This document shows positions 54,600 to 64,000 of a stretch of 64,000 nucleotides of DNA, piece after piece. The stretch's first letter is position 1. Each line of letters opens with the position of its first letter. A program made the position numbers and the translations under genes. The notes under the pieces were generated by a model. The model saw only the letters and a program-made list of their open reading frames with translations. It was not told the DNA's origin and ran no database searches. Location: positions 44,649,336 through 44,713,335 of the forward strand of contig CM077006.1 in the NCBI GenBank assembly GCA_039090855.1, in the 5' to 3' direction. Origin of the DNA: Macrothele yani (lineage: Eukaryota; Arthropoda; Arachnida; Araneae; Macrothelidae).

Positions 54600-55467
54600 G
54601 CTTTCCAACCGTACGTTGAAGAAGTGTATATGCTCCAGCTTTGTCCGTCTGTCTGTCTGTCCACACGATAACTCGCATAAAAATGGTTCGATTTTGATGA
54701 AATTTTAGTATGTGGTAGGGGAAAACCTGGGGACAGAACCTATTGAAAATGGGGAAAATGGGGTCAAAAGTCAAGACATAGGAGGGGGGTTCATTCCATC
54801 TCCCTTGTGCGTCATAACTTACGTAAAAATGCTTCGATTGCGACCAACCTTTATCATGTTGTTCCGGAGGTATACTGAACCGGTTCTGCTTAATATAATC
54901 GAAATGCGGTCAAAGGTCAGGACACAGGAGAGAGATTCACTCCGTAGCCATTATCCTCATAACTTGACTAAAAATGATTCTATTGCGACAAAACTATGAT
55001 GTTCCAGAGATATACTGAACCGATTCTGTTTAATATAATCGAAATAGTGTCAAAGGTCAGGGCACAGAACGGAGATTTATTCCACAGCCATTATCCTCAT
55101 AACTTGACTAAAAATGCTTCTATTACGACACAACTTTAGTATGTTGTTCCGGAGGTATACTGAACCAATTCTGTTTAATATCATCGAAAAATGGGGTCAA
55201 AGGTCAGGGCACAGGAACGAGATTTCTTCTACATCCATTATGCACATAACTTGACTAAAAATGGTTCTATTGCGACACAACTTTAGTATGTTGTTCTGGA
55301 GGTATACTGAACCAATTCTGTTTAATATCGTCGAAATGGGATCAAAGGTCAGGACACAGGAGCAAGGTTTATTCCACAGCCATTATCCTCATAACTTGAG
55401 TAATGCTTTCTGGAATGTTGGACTGCGTATCTTAATCAATGCACTGCATGATTTTACTAACTTGTTT
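54600..55467 (+). repeat. R145 array, copy I (longest)
   Basis: Head TGCTTTCCAACCGTACG to tail ACTAACTTGTT. Unit restarts at 54668, 54814, 54959, 55099, 55246 and 55391, spacings 146, 145, 140, 147 and 145. Copies H and I are head-to-tail with no spacer. Confidence 0.9.
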
Positions 55468-55531
55468 TTTCAAAAGACGTGCTAAAAACAGCCCACCAAT
55501 TTTTGATGTAGAATTGTAACGTACCAGGAGA

Positions 55532-55694
55532 TGTGACGTACCTGCCAGAAGGACGCACACGACATAAAGGCAGATAGGAATCAGAATAAAACGTCCGCGT
55601 AGCTCAATTGGTAGAGTGACTTATTCCGGAATGAGGGGATCCGGGTTCGAATCCTGGCGTGGACAGAAATGACGGAGAAATTTACTTCGTTATA
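55532..55694 (+). mobile_element. solo terminal repeat of the tRNA-like TRIM
   Basis: TGTGACG...CGTTATA. Best preserved boxes: TAGCTCAATTGG and GGGTTCGAATCC. 7-bp acceptor pair GTCCGCG/CGTGGAC. Flanks GAGA and GAAT agree only partly. Lies about 200 bp upstream of exon 2. Confidence 0.75.
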
Positions 55695-55899
55695 GAATAA
55701 ATGATCAACGCTCTGCGAAACTATAGTCGATGTTAATAAAACATTTAATTGCGAATAAACGTTGACATTTTATTCTGTCCCAACGTCACAAGGGCGTACT
55801 CTTAAATTATATACAATTTCGCGAGGAATTTTGGGTGCCGCTCTTTTATTACTATAGATTCAATAGCGATCATAACAGTTCCTTGATTTTTCTTTTCAG

Positions 55900-56115
55900 G
55901 TTTGGCTCAGAAAAACTCCGTGTGCAGAAAGGACAACGGTCTTTATCCTCATGAAGACTACTGCGATTACTACTACGAATGCATCAACGGCGAAGCAATT
56001 GTGAGGCAGTGTCCTAACGGGTTGGCTTTCGCCGCCAGAGGTCGCGGTCTCGTTAGTAACTGCGATTACGCTCATCGCGCCGGATGTCCAGACGAAGAAG
56101 GAAGGATAATGGGAC
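55900..56115 (+). CDS. CPAP3/obstructor-like protein, exon 2 (first chitin-binding domain)
   Basis: Acceptor TTCCTTGATTTTTCTTTTCAG, donor GTAAGT at 56116, 216 bp, phase 1 at both ends. Encodes LAQKNSVCRKDNGLYPHEDY onward with six cysteines spaced C-x12-C-x5-C-x9-C-x16-C-x7-C, the peritrophin-A/CBM14 pattern. Aromatic residues YYYE follow the second Cys, and NGLAF follows the fourth. Such secreted proteins bind chitin in the cuticle or tracheal matrix. The spacing and the NGLAF and NCDY motifs fit the first domain of CPAP3/obstructor (Gasp-like) proteins, which have three domains. The exon is uninterrupted, and its GC content is above the surrounding intron. Confidence 0.93.
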
Positions 56116-56339
56116 GTAAGTACAGTAAAACTCGAGTTACAACTTGTGCTGCCAATCCTTGTGTGTTTTTCCTTTCTATCGGCTATGCCTGATAGCTATG
56201 AATATAAACACGTGAGTGGTCACGATATTTTGCAACAGTAGTGTGTATGGCGGACATATATATGCAGAGCAAGCACAATTTATTTAGAAATAACTATCAG
56301 ACTATCCTAAATACCCGTGCGCACTTCTATACACATTTA

Positions 56340-57514
56340 CACTGAAGTCCCAAAAGTCATGGGATACGTACATACTAGGTACGTATCCCATGGAGGTCCT
56401 ACACGACACCAGGTAGTACCTAGTATCGTGTAGAACCTCCTCTAGCACTGCGAAGTGCAGCAACTCGATGTGGTATCGATTTCACAAGTGGCCGGAAGAC
56501 TTCTGAAGAGATGTTGAGCCATGCCGTCTGAACAGCCGCCAACAGTTCTCTGGTATTTGTAAGTGCATGATCTTGGGTGCGAACAGACCTTTCTACCACG
56601 TCTCATAAGTGCTCTATTGGGTTCATACCGGGCGATTGTGGTGGCCACACCATCCGTCGGAACTTACCAGAATGCTCCTCTTACCAATTTTGGACAACTT
56701 GGGCCCAATGACATGGTGCATTGTCCGCCTGAAAAATCTCGTCGTTGTTGGGGTACACGAAGTCCATGAAGGGCTGTAAATGATCACCCAGTAGAGCAAC
56801 AAAGCAAGCACCGGTTAATCACGTGTTTACGAGGACCATAGGACCCAAACCGTGCCACGTAAAGACACCCCATACATGTATGGAACCACCACCAGCTTGC
56901 ACAGTGCCGTGTTGACAGCTTGGATCCATGGCCTCATGGAGTCTGAACCACACCCGAACTCTGTCATCTGCTCGTAACAACTGGCAGCGTGACTCATTGG
57001 ACAGCAACACATATTGCCAGTATTCCAGTATCCAATTACCGTGTTCACGTGCCCAGTTGAGGCGCTGTGTCAGATGTCGTGATGTTTTAACAAAGACACT
57101 CTGCTCGGTCTTCTGCTTCCATACCCCATGGACTTTAAATTACGCTGCACTGACTTGATGGATATGTCTCTGGTACCTCTTGCATTGAATGTGGATGTTA
57201 TTTGAGCCAGTGTCGCTTGTCTGTTAGCATGGAAAATCCTGGTCAGACGCCGCTGGCTACCGTTATTCAGCACCTGTGGTCGGCCATACGGTGGGTGGTA
57301 ATATCTTCCATGAGGTATTCTTGGTACACACGTGACACCGTGGATCGAGAAATGTGGAATGTTCTCACAACTTCGGAAATTGAATGTCCCCATCCGTCTG
57401 GCTCCACTGCCATGCCTCGTTTTAACTCCGATAATTCACGTCGGCTTGCCGAAATCCAGCAGCGTCAGTTAAAAATTTGCATACTGCTGTCCCATGACTT
57501 CTGGTACTTCGGTG
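56340..57514 (-). mobile_element. Tc1-like element, decayed; palindromic 5' end
   Basis: Ends CACTGAAGTCCCAAAAGTCA and (reversed) CACCGAAGTACCAGAAGTCA. Minus-strand pieces: HANRQATLAQITSTFN (HTH 2), LSNESRCQLLRADDRVRVWF (first Asp is Asn), QAGGGSIHVWGVFTWHGLGP, and QADNAPCHWAQVV (second Asp kept) in another frame. Two stacked hairpins occupy 56358-56440. Confidence 0.85.
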
Positions 57515-57528
57515 AATATTGCATTATA

Positions 57529-58919
57529 CACTCACTGACAATAAAATTCGCGCACCAAGAAGGAAGCATCGGATCGAACTGAAATTTTATGGACGTAATG
57601 ATACAGATGAATGATACATATGATGGCAAAAACAGAGCTGCAGAACAATTATAGAGGGATCTGTGGCACGCGCTCCGGTCATCTTCAATAGCGCGCAGCG
57701 ATACATGCTGCAATACGGTCCGGCATGGAGGCGAACAGACGCCTGATGTTGTCCTGCGGCAGACTGGCCCACACGTGTTGGACGGTGTGCTCCAAATCCC
57801 GGATAGTGCGACACGGCGGCAGCCGGCGTTTCAATTGGTCCCACACATGCTCGATAGGGGACGTGTCCAGGGAGCAGGCAGGTCATGGAAGTGTCTGAAC
57901 ATGGCGTAGGCAGTCCTGGGTAACCAGAGTCGTGTGAAGGCGGGCATTATCCTGCTGGTCTAGTACATTTGGATTTCCGGCCAGGAATGGGAACACATGG
58001 GGCCGTAGGATCTCATCCACATACCGCTGGTCCGTCAATGATCCACGTACCACTACTAGAGCTGATCGGCTATCGTAGGTAATGGCTCCCCTGACCATAA
58101 TGCCTGCAATGGGGGAGGTATGGTGCTCGATAGCGAGTTTGGGATTGTGCCGTTGACCCGGGGACCTCCACACCCGAACACGATGATCATCTGTCCCCAA
58201 AACGAGGCGGCACTCATCGCTACACACCACACGTCGCCAGTCTGTGGCGTTTCACGTCGCTCTGGCCTGGCACCAGTGTTCACGGAGCCGGTGATGTTCC
58301 GTTGCTAATGGCAGCACACGTAAGGGACGCTGGAATCGCAGATTCGCTGCCACGAGGCGTGAGGAAATGGTTCACGGGTACACAGGAGCTGTTACATCTG
58401 CCTGTATAGTGGACCAGGTCCCCGTGGGATCTGTTCGTGCCTAACGCACGATCCGTCGATCCTCTCTACGGTGGTCCTCCTGGTACGTCCGGAGCCGCTG
58501 CGCCGTGTGGCAGTGCCGTCACATGTCCACTGCTCTCAACACAGTCGGACGGTATGGTCAGAACGATTCACGTGGCAGGCTGTACGGCACGCCGACCGCC
58601 CTGCGGTTTTCAGCCTGATGATCAGACCTCTCTCAAGGTCCGTAAGTTGCATAAATCGACTTCTCTGGCATCTACTCGGCATTCTCTGTACTCTTGCTTG
58701 CGTCTGCAGGTGCTTTTCGCTTTCATGGAGCATCGACTACTCGCCGGTTTACTAGGCTGCCGGTTCGTGCTTGCAGCGCCACTACAGGGTGTGCGGTCAT
58801 GCGCACTCGCACCAAACGTGGATCATTTGCATATACCAGCACGCACTCTAGCTGTTTGCAGAGTTTCGCTTTTGTAGCATGTTTTCTTCTAGGTGCGCAA
58901 ATTTCATTGTCCGTGAGTG
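57529..58919 (-). mobile_element. Tc1-like element, decayed
   Basis: Inverted ends CACTCACTGACAATAAAATT / CACTCACGGACAATGAAATT, TA at 57527-57528 and 58920-58921. N-terminus from about 58682 (MPSRCQRSRFMQLTDLERGL), CSDECRLVL (first Asp), VLDQQDNARLHTTLV (second Asp) in 57883-58230, and in another frame PIEHVWDQLKRR (Glu) near 57850. Frameshifts only; the catalytic acids are kept. Confidence 0.88.
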
Positions 58920-59088
58920 TAGTATTTCTCTCCTCAAAATTACAGTGGTTATAAATATGCGTCGCTATTTCTTTCGTCTAGAATGTGTCCGGAAGTTTTG
59001 TTTCTCACATTACCTAGTATTATCTAGTTTTGTCGAGCTATATAGGTAAGCAGGAGAGACATTGCGTCCGTCTGGGCAACGGGTGGCC

Positions 59089-59335
59089 TAGTGGGCAACG
59101 TTTGTGACTGCCACAGAAAGGACCTCAGTTTCGATCCCAGGCAGGTACGAACGCTCGATCCACTAAATATCTGCCGTGCGTTGGATGGGCACGTTAAGCC
59201 GTCGGACCCCGAGTATTGGCCCCCGGTAATAAATAAGGGCGTCTTCCTCCCCCTTTCTACTTCGCTTCCGTGTCACTTTCGTATCGGGCGCTCTAGCCCA
59301 AATCTCCTAGCTTCCTATTTCTAAGTGTTGTTTAA
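59089..59335 (+). mobile_element. SINE3 tRNA-derived element
   Basis: Head GGTGGCCTAGTGGGCAACG and B-box-like GTTTCGATCCCAGG, then ATCTGCCGTGCGTTGGATGG, GCACGTTAAGCCGTCGGACC and CTTCCGTGTCACTTTCG. The best-ordered copy of the family; others lie at 39060, 18036 and 16660 on the minus strand. Confidence 0.7.
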
Positions 59336-59419
59336 GACCTGGGATCAGACACTCTTTTCCTAAAATCCGTTACATATAATATAATCTGATCTGAAATCTG
59401 ATTGCGTCCGTCTGGCACA

Positions 59420-59690
59420 AGCGCACTCACTTTGTACTTCTGTTCGTCTGCTGTGGAAGACGCAGCAGAAAGCCTCTGCTCAGCTTTCCACGGTAAGAAT
59501 GTGGTTGACGCATGCGCACTGACCACAAACTTCTCCTCTCATTTGAAGGAAGCAGCACAACAACGCCTCTGCTTTGCTTGCGACGATTAGAATGTGGTTG
59601 GCGCATGCTCACTAACCACGTAGTTCTTTTAGCCTCCTGTGGGGGACACTGCGGAAAGCCTCTGCTTAGTTTTACACGGTTCAAATATGG
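59420..59690. repeat. ~93-bp tandem repeat, three diverged units
   Basis: Each unit has ACTTCT-rich start, GCMGMAARSCTCTGCT, and GAATGTGGTTGRCGCATG. Starts near 59430, 59522 and 59614. Confidence 0.75.
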
Positions 59691-60234
59691 ACCTGACCAT
59701 CAGCATGTTGGAACTGGAACCAGAACTATTTGGGCCATATGACTCTTTTTCAGTCATCCCGTGTTCAGTCACCACTGCAGGTTGAGCTATCGATTATGGT
59801 TCATAAATGTGAGCACTTGCCGTCGACTCCTTAGTCGTATCCATAACAGCTTCCGCTGGGTACGGAAATATTTCTCTGAGCGCCATGGTTGCAGCCCGCA
59901 ATTAACCGAGGGATCGTGAGTATTTGTTGTACCGGGCAACACGGACTAACTGGCATTCACCTCGTCAACCAACCAATAGTGCTCTCTACGTTTTGGTATT
60001 TTGGGTGGATGTGTGTCCCTGTTCGGATTATTTCCCCCATAATTTCCTATGACGATCCTCAAAAATGCAACAATGCCTGCGGTTGCTACGATTATAGACT
60101 CTGCCTTCCTCGCGCCGATAATCTTCCTCCTTTCCAAATCCGACAAGTTCTTTCAGTATGAAGCTCCTCCAGAGCTTCGTACCAGCGAACTGACACGCCA
60201 ACTACGACTACTGAACAATTTATCGTAAAGTTGA
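59691..60234. other. no gene recognised; possible decayed Tc1-type N-terminus
   Basis: 60070-60160 reversed reads LSDLERRKIIGARKAES, which resembles the opening of Tc1 HTH regions, but nothing supports it further on. Confidence 0.3.
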
Positions 60235-60625
60235 CACACACAGGGAGGGTTTAGACGCAACTACCTATGCGCCGTGGGACCCTTTTACGGCGTATCAGAA
60301 ACGAAGTTCCATTAGATTGAGTCTTGAGGCTCAAGTACGACAGAGGGTAGACAAGTCAGAGAAACATGAGTCTCAGATCGAAAGTGTGAGTCCGTATAGT
60401 TGGGAATGCTACGTTATGACGTAGAGAGAACAAGGACGGGAGGAAGGAACAGTTGACCTCATTTGTGACGGTGCGGTGGCTCTAATACATCCACGGCTGA
60501 TGATTAAACGTGCCCATCCGACGAGTGCTCAGTTGGTCAGAGCAACTCAGCTTAGTGGTATCGATCCCGTAACCATCTGATCGGAAGGCGATTGCATTGA
60601 CGACTAAGACACTCGCTGCCTTGTA
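60235..60625 (-). mobile_element. SINE3-type repeat
   Basis: Aligns in order with 15948-16291 (CAGGGAGGGTTTAGACGCAA, TATCAGAAACGAAGTTCC, TTAGATTGAG, CGTGCCCATCCGACGAG), with reversed tRNA-like box ATCGATCCC near 60563. Confidence 0.65.
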
Positions 60626-60867
60626 CTGACACGCCCTCTGTGTGTGTATTCCGCTCTTTACTGTGACGTCATTTCGTGTTGTGGGATGTGTCCACTCATG
60701 GAGATACTAATTATGATAGCGGTCTGGTCCACGTATCTACTATGTATGTATTTTTCAGTACAATGTTCGTTTAAGATTGGCAGGATATTGATAAAATTAT
60801 CAGATGGTCTGTTCCCAATTTCAGTTTTAGTAATCTGTTCCAATAGCGGTAATTTTCACAGATGCAG

Positions 60868-61600
60868 AGACAACTTAGAACGGGTATCACTTTATGCAGG
60901 GACAATTTGTAACGCAGGCTCATGAAATTCAGAAAAGCTTGGTATCACAAAGGAAAATGCAGTGTAGGCCCTATTGTAAACCATGAAAACCAACATTCTT
61001 TCGAAAGAGAAATGTTGGTTTGTGGAACATTTCTTTGGTTCAAAGCAGCTGTATAGACAACTTAGAACGGGAATCACCTTATACAGGGACAACTTGTAAC
61101 GCAGGTCCATGAAATTCAGAAAAGCTTGGTATCACCAAGAAAATCCAGTGTTGGCCCTATTGTAAACCATGAAAACCAACATTCTTTCGAAAGAGAAATG
61201 TTCGTTTGTGGAACATTTCTTTGGTTCAAAGCAGCTGTATAGACAACTTAGAACGGGGATCACCTTCTACAGGGGCAACTTCTAACGCAGGCCCATGAAA
61301 TTCAGAAAATCTTGGTATCACCAAGAAAAATCCAGTGTAGGCCCTATGAAAACCAACATTCTTTCGAAAGAGAAATGTTGGTTTGTGGAACATTTCTTCG
61401 GTTCAAAGCAGCTGTATAGACAACTTAGAACGTGGATCACCTTATACAGGGACAACTTCTAACGCAGGCCCATGAAATTCAGAAAAGCTTGGTATCACCA
61501 AGAAAAATGCAGTGTAATGTAAACCATGAAAACCAATATTCTATCGTAAGAGAAATGTTGGTTTGTGCAACAGTTCTTTGGTTGAATGAAGTACCCGGAA
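60868..61600. repeat. ~180-187 bp tandem repeat, four units, beside exon 3
   Basis: Units begin with GACAACTTAGAACG at about 60869, 61056, 61242 and 61418. Each contains a perfect 10-bp stem AACCAACATT/AATGTTGGTT around CTTTCGAAAGAGA (slightly altered in unit 4). ORFs over it are repeat read-through. Confidence 0.9.
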
Positions 61601-61747
61601 GCTTTCCAGATGAAAGTTGAGCAAAACCACTAAAAAAATAGTGCAAGTGCGGTTCTATTTTTTTCTAACAACCTTGTATCTATTAATATAAATTTGTCAT
61701 AATAAACTGTTTATTTTTTTTAATGAAGTGCGTGTTTGTTTTCACAG

Positions 61748-61936
61748 AATCGCCAGCGGGAAGTGGTAACTGTCCTTGGCTGTTTGGCATTTTTCCTCAC
61801 CATAAGAGTTGCACAAGATATTGGCATTGCTGGAACGGAACAGGAACTGCGCAGATGTGCCCGATCTCCCTTCTGTACAATGAAGTCGAGCATGCCTGTG
61901 ATTGGCCCGATAATGTGCCAGAATGTCAGCAGCATC
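61748..61936 (+). CDS. CPAP3/obstructor-like protein, exon 3 (second chitin-binding domain)
   Basis: Acceptor TTGTTTTCACAG, donor GTAAGT at 61937, 189 bp, phase 1 at both ends. The last base of exon 2 (C) plus AA makes a Gln codon, so the frame joins as ...RIMGQSPAGSGNCPW. Six cysteines: C-x12-C-x5-C-x9-C-x12-C-x8-C, with GIFPHHKSC, RYWHCWNG and CDWPDNVPEC, hallmarks of the second CBM14 domain in CPAP3/obstructor proteins. A third domain is expected on a later exon beyond the window. No lesions. Which member of the family (Gasp, obst-A to -E type) is not settled from two domains. Confidence 0.93.
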
Positions 61937-62365
61937 GTAAGTCGTCACAAAAATTAATTTGTATTCCTCTTTTGTGTAACAGTTTCTTTCAATAATAATT
62001 CTACTCACCTTCAATTCACGTGCCACCTCATATGCTGTCGAAAGGTAATGCATTCCTTATCGACCGCAGAATTTATTATCAAATAATAATAATAAAATAA
62101 TAATCCTTGCCAAAATTTCGTATTCCTTTGCTAGAAACATTTTGAAACAAACAAATAAAAAAGATGCAACTTGGGTGGGGTTTTTTTCCCCGGACAATTT
62201 AGGCACTGCATAATATATTATTTTAGAGAGGCCTCTATACAAGGACGTCGCTAGACTTCGAAATCAGGGTGGGCGAGCATTATTTTTGGTGGGGAAAGCT
62301 TGATAGCAACTTTTTTTGTTTTTGTTTTGAAACACTGAAAGAACGAATTTTTAACTGCTTTTTTT
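61937..62365 (+). other. start of intron 3
   Basis: Begins GTAAGT. AT-rich, with an (AAT)-type run near 62075-62105. No exon seen; intron continues to the window edge. Confidence 0.7.
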
Positions 62366-62596
62366 GTTGTTGTTGTTGTTGTTGAAAGTTTAACGACTAC
62401 CGTAAACAACTCAATGGGCTATAAGCTGTCGCCTGTCCCTAATTTAAGGTCGCTGGTTCCAGGGAAGTGAGAGAGAGAGAGCCCGTACCGTACGACAACC
62501 ACAACATCCATTCCTCACCGGGATTCGAACCCGGACCCTTCTCGGACGAATGGTCATAAACCAGAGCTTAGATCACTGCACCACTGGTGTGGCTTT
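62366..62596 (-). mobile_element. SINE2
   Basis: (TTG)n at the left, body GTTTAACGACTACCGTAAAC and CCCTAATTTAAGG, reversed B box GGGATTCGAACCCGG, and head GCCACACCAGTGGTGCAGTG at the right on the minus strand. Confidence 0.85.
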
Positions 62597-62707
62597 AATG
62601 CTTTTCTCTACCGGGTACAAAGGAATTCGTGCAATCTTCAACCCCTTCACCTGGACAGATACATTCACGGATCTGATTAGTTAAGTGAAAATCCTCCAAA
62701 TACGTGG

Positions 62708-62984
62708 CGTCAGTGATTAAACAAATGCATCGCTCCTTCCACGTTTCAGAACACACAGCAACCAAAAAATTGTTAACCGGTAACCGCCGGAGGATTGAAT
62801 CCCGGATCTCTCGATATCTAGCCGGGGGTCACCTTATACAAAAACAACGAGACGATATCTCGGCTAGATATAGATAAATCCGGGATTCAATTCCCCGGCG
62901 GTGACCGAATAACAAGTTTTCGGTTGCTGTGTGTTGCTAAAACGTGGAAAGAGCGATGTATTTGCTGACTACTAACACTTATAT
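62708..62984. mobile_element. fold-back element with ~115-bp arms
   Basis: AAATGCATCGCTCCTTCCAC, ACACACAGCAACC, GGATTGAATCCCGGATCT and GATATCTAGCCG in the left arm (about 62708-62826) recur as reverse complements in the right arm (about 62867-62984). Spacer about 40 bp. No ORF; class unknown. Confidence 0.75.
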
Positions 62985-63028
62985 CTTACACCATTTAAGC
63001 CACTGGTGTAAGATATAAGTGTTAGTAG
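62969..63028. repeat. perfect 24-bp inverted repeat
   Basis: Arms 62969-62992 (CTACTAACACTTATATCTTA plus CACC) and 63005-63028 pair at all 24 positions around a 12-base loop. Overlaps the end of the fold-back element. Confidence 0.9.
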
Positions 63029-63112
63029 AATGTCACCTTCAACTTTTTGTTTGCTATGAATGCATTGTCTTAAACCGCTTTTCAAAAGTTTGCATTTTTG
63101 CTCACGAAAGTA

Positions 63113-64000
63113 CACTGGTGTGCAAAAATTAAGGATGAAGAGGATAAATTAGCGTAACAGCGGAACGAGTAGGCAGAACAGACCGAAAGATCACTCAGGA
63201 GATAGACTAGGGTCCGGTACGGCAGGGCATGCGCATATATGCAGCATAACGTAGGGAGGGAGTGTCGGAAGGGTATAAAGCACACGGGCGGGGTACGCTC
63301 AGCAATTCAGTGAAAGCTATTGCACGGTGTACTTCGGTTTGAACGACGTCGAGTTGCTGCCACCGTGTGATATGGCCAACAGGCAATCTAGTAGACGACA
63401 TCTGGATGATTTTACCCGAGGTCGCGTCATTGGGAAGTTGGAAGAAGGTCGAAGTGTGACTAGTGTGGCCGAGGAGTTCGGGATCGCTCACAGCATCGTT
63501 TCACGAGCCTGGAGATCATTTCAAACGACAGGAACAGCTGTCCAAGAGTTTAGCAGTGGTCGTCCACGAACAACCACGGTGGCAGACGACCGGTATATTG
63601 TCCTACAGGAGAGAAGAGACAGACGGCAGACAGCGGGAGAAAGCGCAAGGCACATGCAACAGACAACTGGACGTCCGTTATCGCGTTTTACCGTGGACAT
63701 GAGGCTGCACAAAGATGGTCTATTTGCACGATGACCAGTACGTTGTGTGCTATTGACGCCCTGCTCATCGGAGGCGGCGGTTTCTGTGGTGCCAGGAACA
63801 CAAGAACTGGACACATCAGCAATAGAGTCGAGTTCTCTTTACGGATGAGAGCCGATTTAGTCTGACGAGCGATTATGGACGTATACACATCTGGAGAAAG
63901 AAGAGAACACGAAATCACACTTCCAACATCATCGAAAGGGACCGGTTTGGAGGTGGCGGAATTCTCGTTTGTGGCGGTATCATGCTTGGTAGCCGTACTG
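63113..64000 (+). mobile_element. Tc1-like element, cut by the window edge
   Basis: Left end CACTGGTGTGCAAAAATTAA after TA (63111-63112). Transposase from ATG 63372: MANRQSSRRHLDDFTRGRVI, HTH RSVTSVAEEFGIAHSIVSRA, SGRPRTTT linker, FTVDMRLHKDGLFAR, stop at 63732. In another frame it resumes with EHKNWTHQQ, a stop, LFTDESRFSLTSDYGRIHIW (first Asp), SNIIERDRFGGGGILVCGGI. The rest lies outside the window. At least one frameshift and two stops. Confidence 0.88.

Larger units (their letters stand above)
3227..55899 (+). other. proposed intron 1 (about 52.7 kb, transposon-filled)
   Basis: Bounded by GTAAGA at 3227 and a polypyrimidine tract plus CAG ending at 55899. Apart from the mobile elements and repeats listed below, no host exon was recognised inside on either strand. 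Depends on exon 1 being correct. Confidence 0.55.
56116..61747 (+). other. intron 2 (5.6 kb)
   Basis: Starts GTAAGT, ends TTGTTTTCACAG. Filled by two Tc1 elements, SINEs and two tandem repeats listed below. No further exon seen. Confidence 0.85.

Noticed and set aside
54712..54999. Recurring ORF phrases (NIIEMGSKVRAQERD, HSHYPHNLSNDFWYVGKR) in many R145 copies, as a possible protein
   Set aside because: Adjacent units read the same DNA in different frames, unit length is not a multiple of three, and stops occur in every copy. Similarity is at the DNA level only.
57202..57582. 126-codon plus-strand ORF
   Set aside because: Antisense to the N-terminal part of the Tc1 transposase in 56340-57514.

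Overview
The window is animal (arthropod) nuclear DNA, and nearly all of it is transposon-filled intron of one host gene. The organism call rests on a chitin-binding cuticle-protein gene of the CPAP3/obstructor type, on spliceosomal introns, and on many Tc1/mariner, hAT, pogo, RTE, Penelope and tRNA-SINE remnants. The Tc1 subfamilies resemble those I know from chelicerates, but species cannot be fixed from the sequence. No bacterial-type gene, operon or CRISPR array is present.

Host gene (+ strand): a probable signal-peptide exon at 3178-3226, then chitin-binding (peritrophin-A/CBM14) exons at 55900-56115 and 61748-61936. All three exons have consensus GT/AG sites. All junctions are phase 1, so the exons join in frame. 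If exon 1 is right, intron 1 is about 52.7 kb and intron 2 is 5.6 kb. The gene continues past the right edge of the window.

Layout of intron 1: two copies of a 1.9-2.1 kb non-autonomous hAT-like element (3.5-5.4 and 7.5-9.5 kb); many copies of a repeat built from diverged ~145-bp units (called R145 here; 5.7, 10.9, 12.8, 28.7, 32.9, 39.3, 41.5, 54.1 and 54.6 kb); a Tc1 pair (18.4 and 25.1 kb) and further Tc1 copies (21.4, 26.8, 44.2, 50.4, 52.3 kb); a hAT with decayed transposase (29.9-31.3 kb); a pogo/Tigger remnant (31.8-33.9 kb); a higher-order satellite with U6-derived pieces (34.6-37.9 kb); a three-deep nest hAT > RTE LINE > R145 (41.2-42.7 kb); a Penelope-like RT piece beside a minisatellite (47.6-48.5 kb); and a DDE_3 transposase pseudogene split by a Tc1 (52.1-53.9 kb). 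Intron 2 and the start of intron 3 hold more Tc1s, SINEs, tandem repeats and fold-backs.

The most unusual item is a small LTR element (TRIM-like). Its ~163-bp terminal repeats carry a nearly complete tRNA-like cloverleaf with Pol III A and B boxes. Two full copies (14671-15329 +, 44316-44909 -) have perfect 4-bp target duplications, a TGGCGCCCGAAC primer-binding site just inside the 5' repeat and, in the younger copy, an 18-nt polypurine tract just before the 3' repeat. Three solo terminal repeats (17.7, 23.8 and 55.5 kb) would each pass for an ordinary tRNA-SINE if seen alone.
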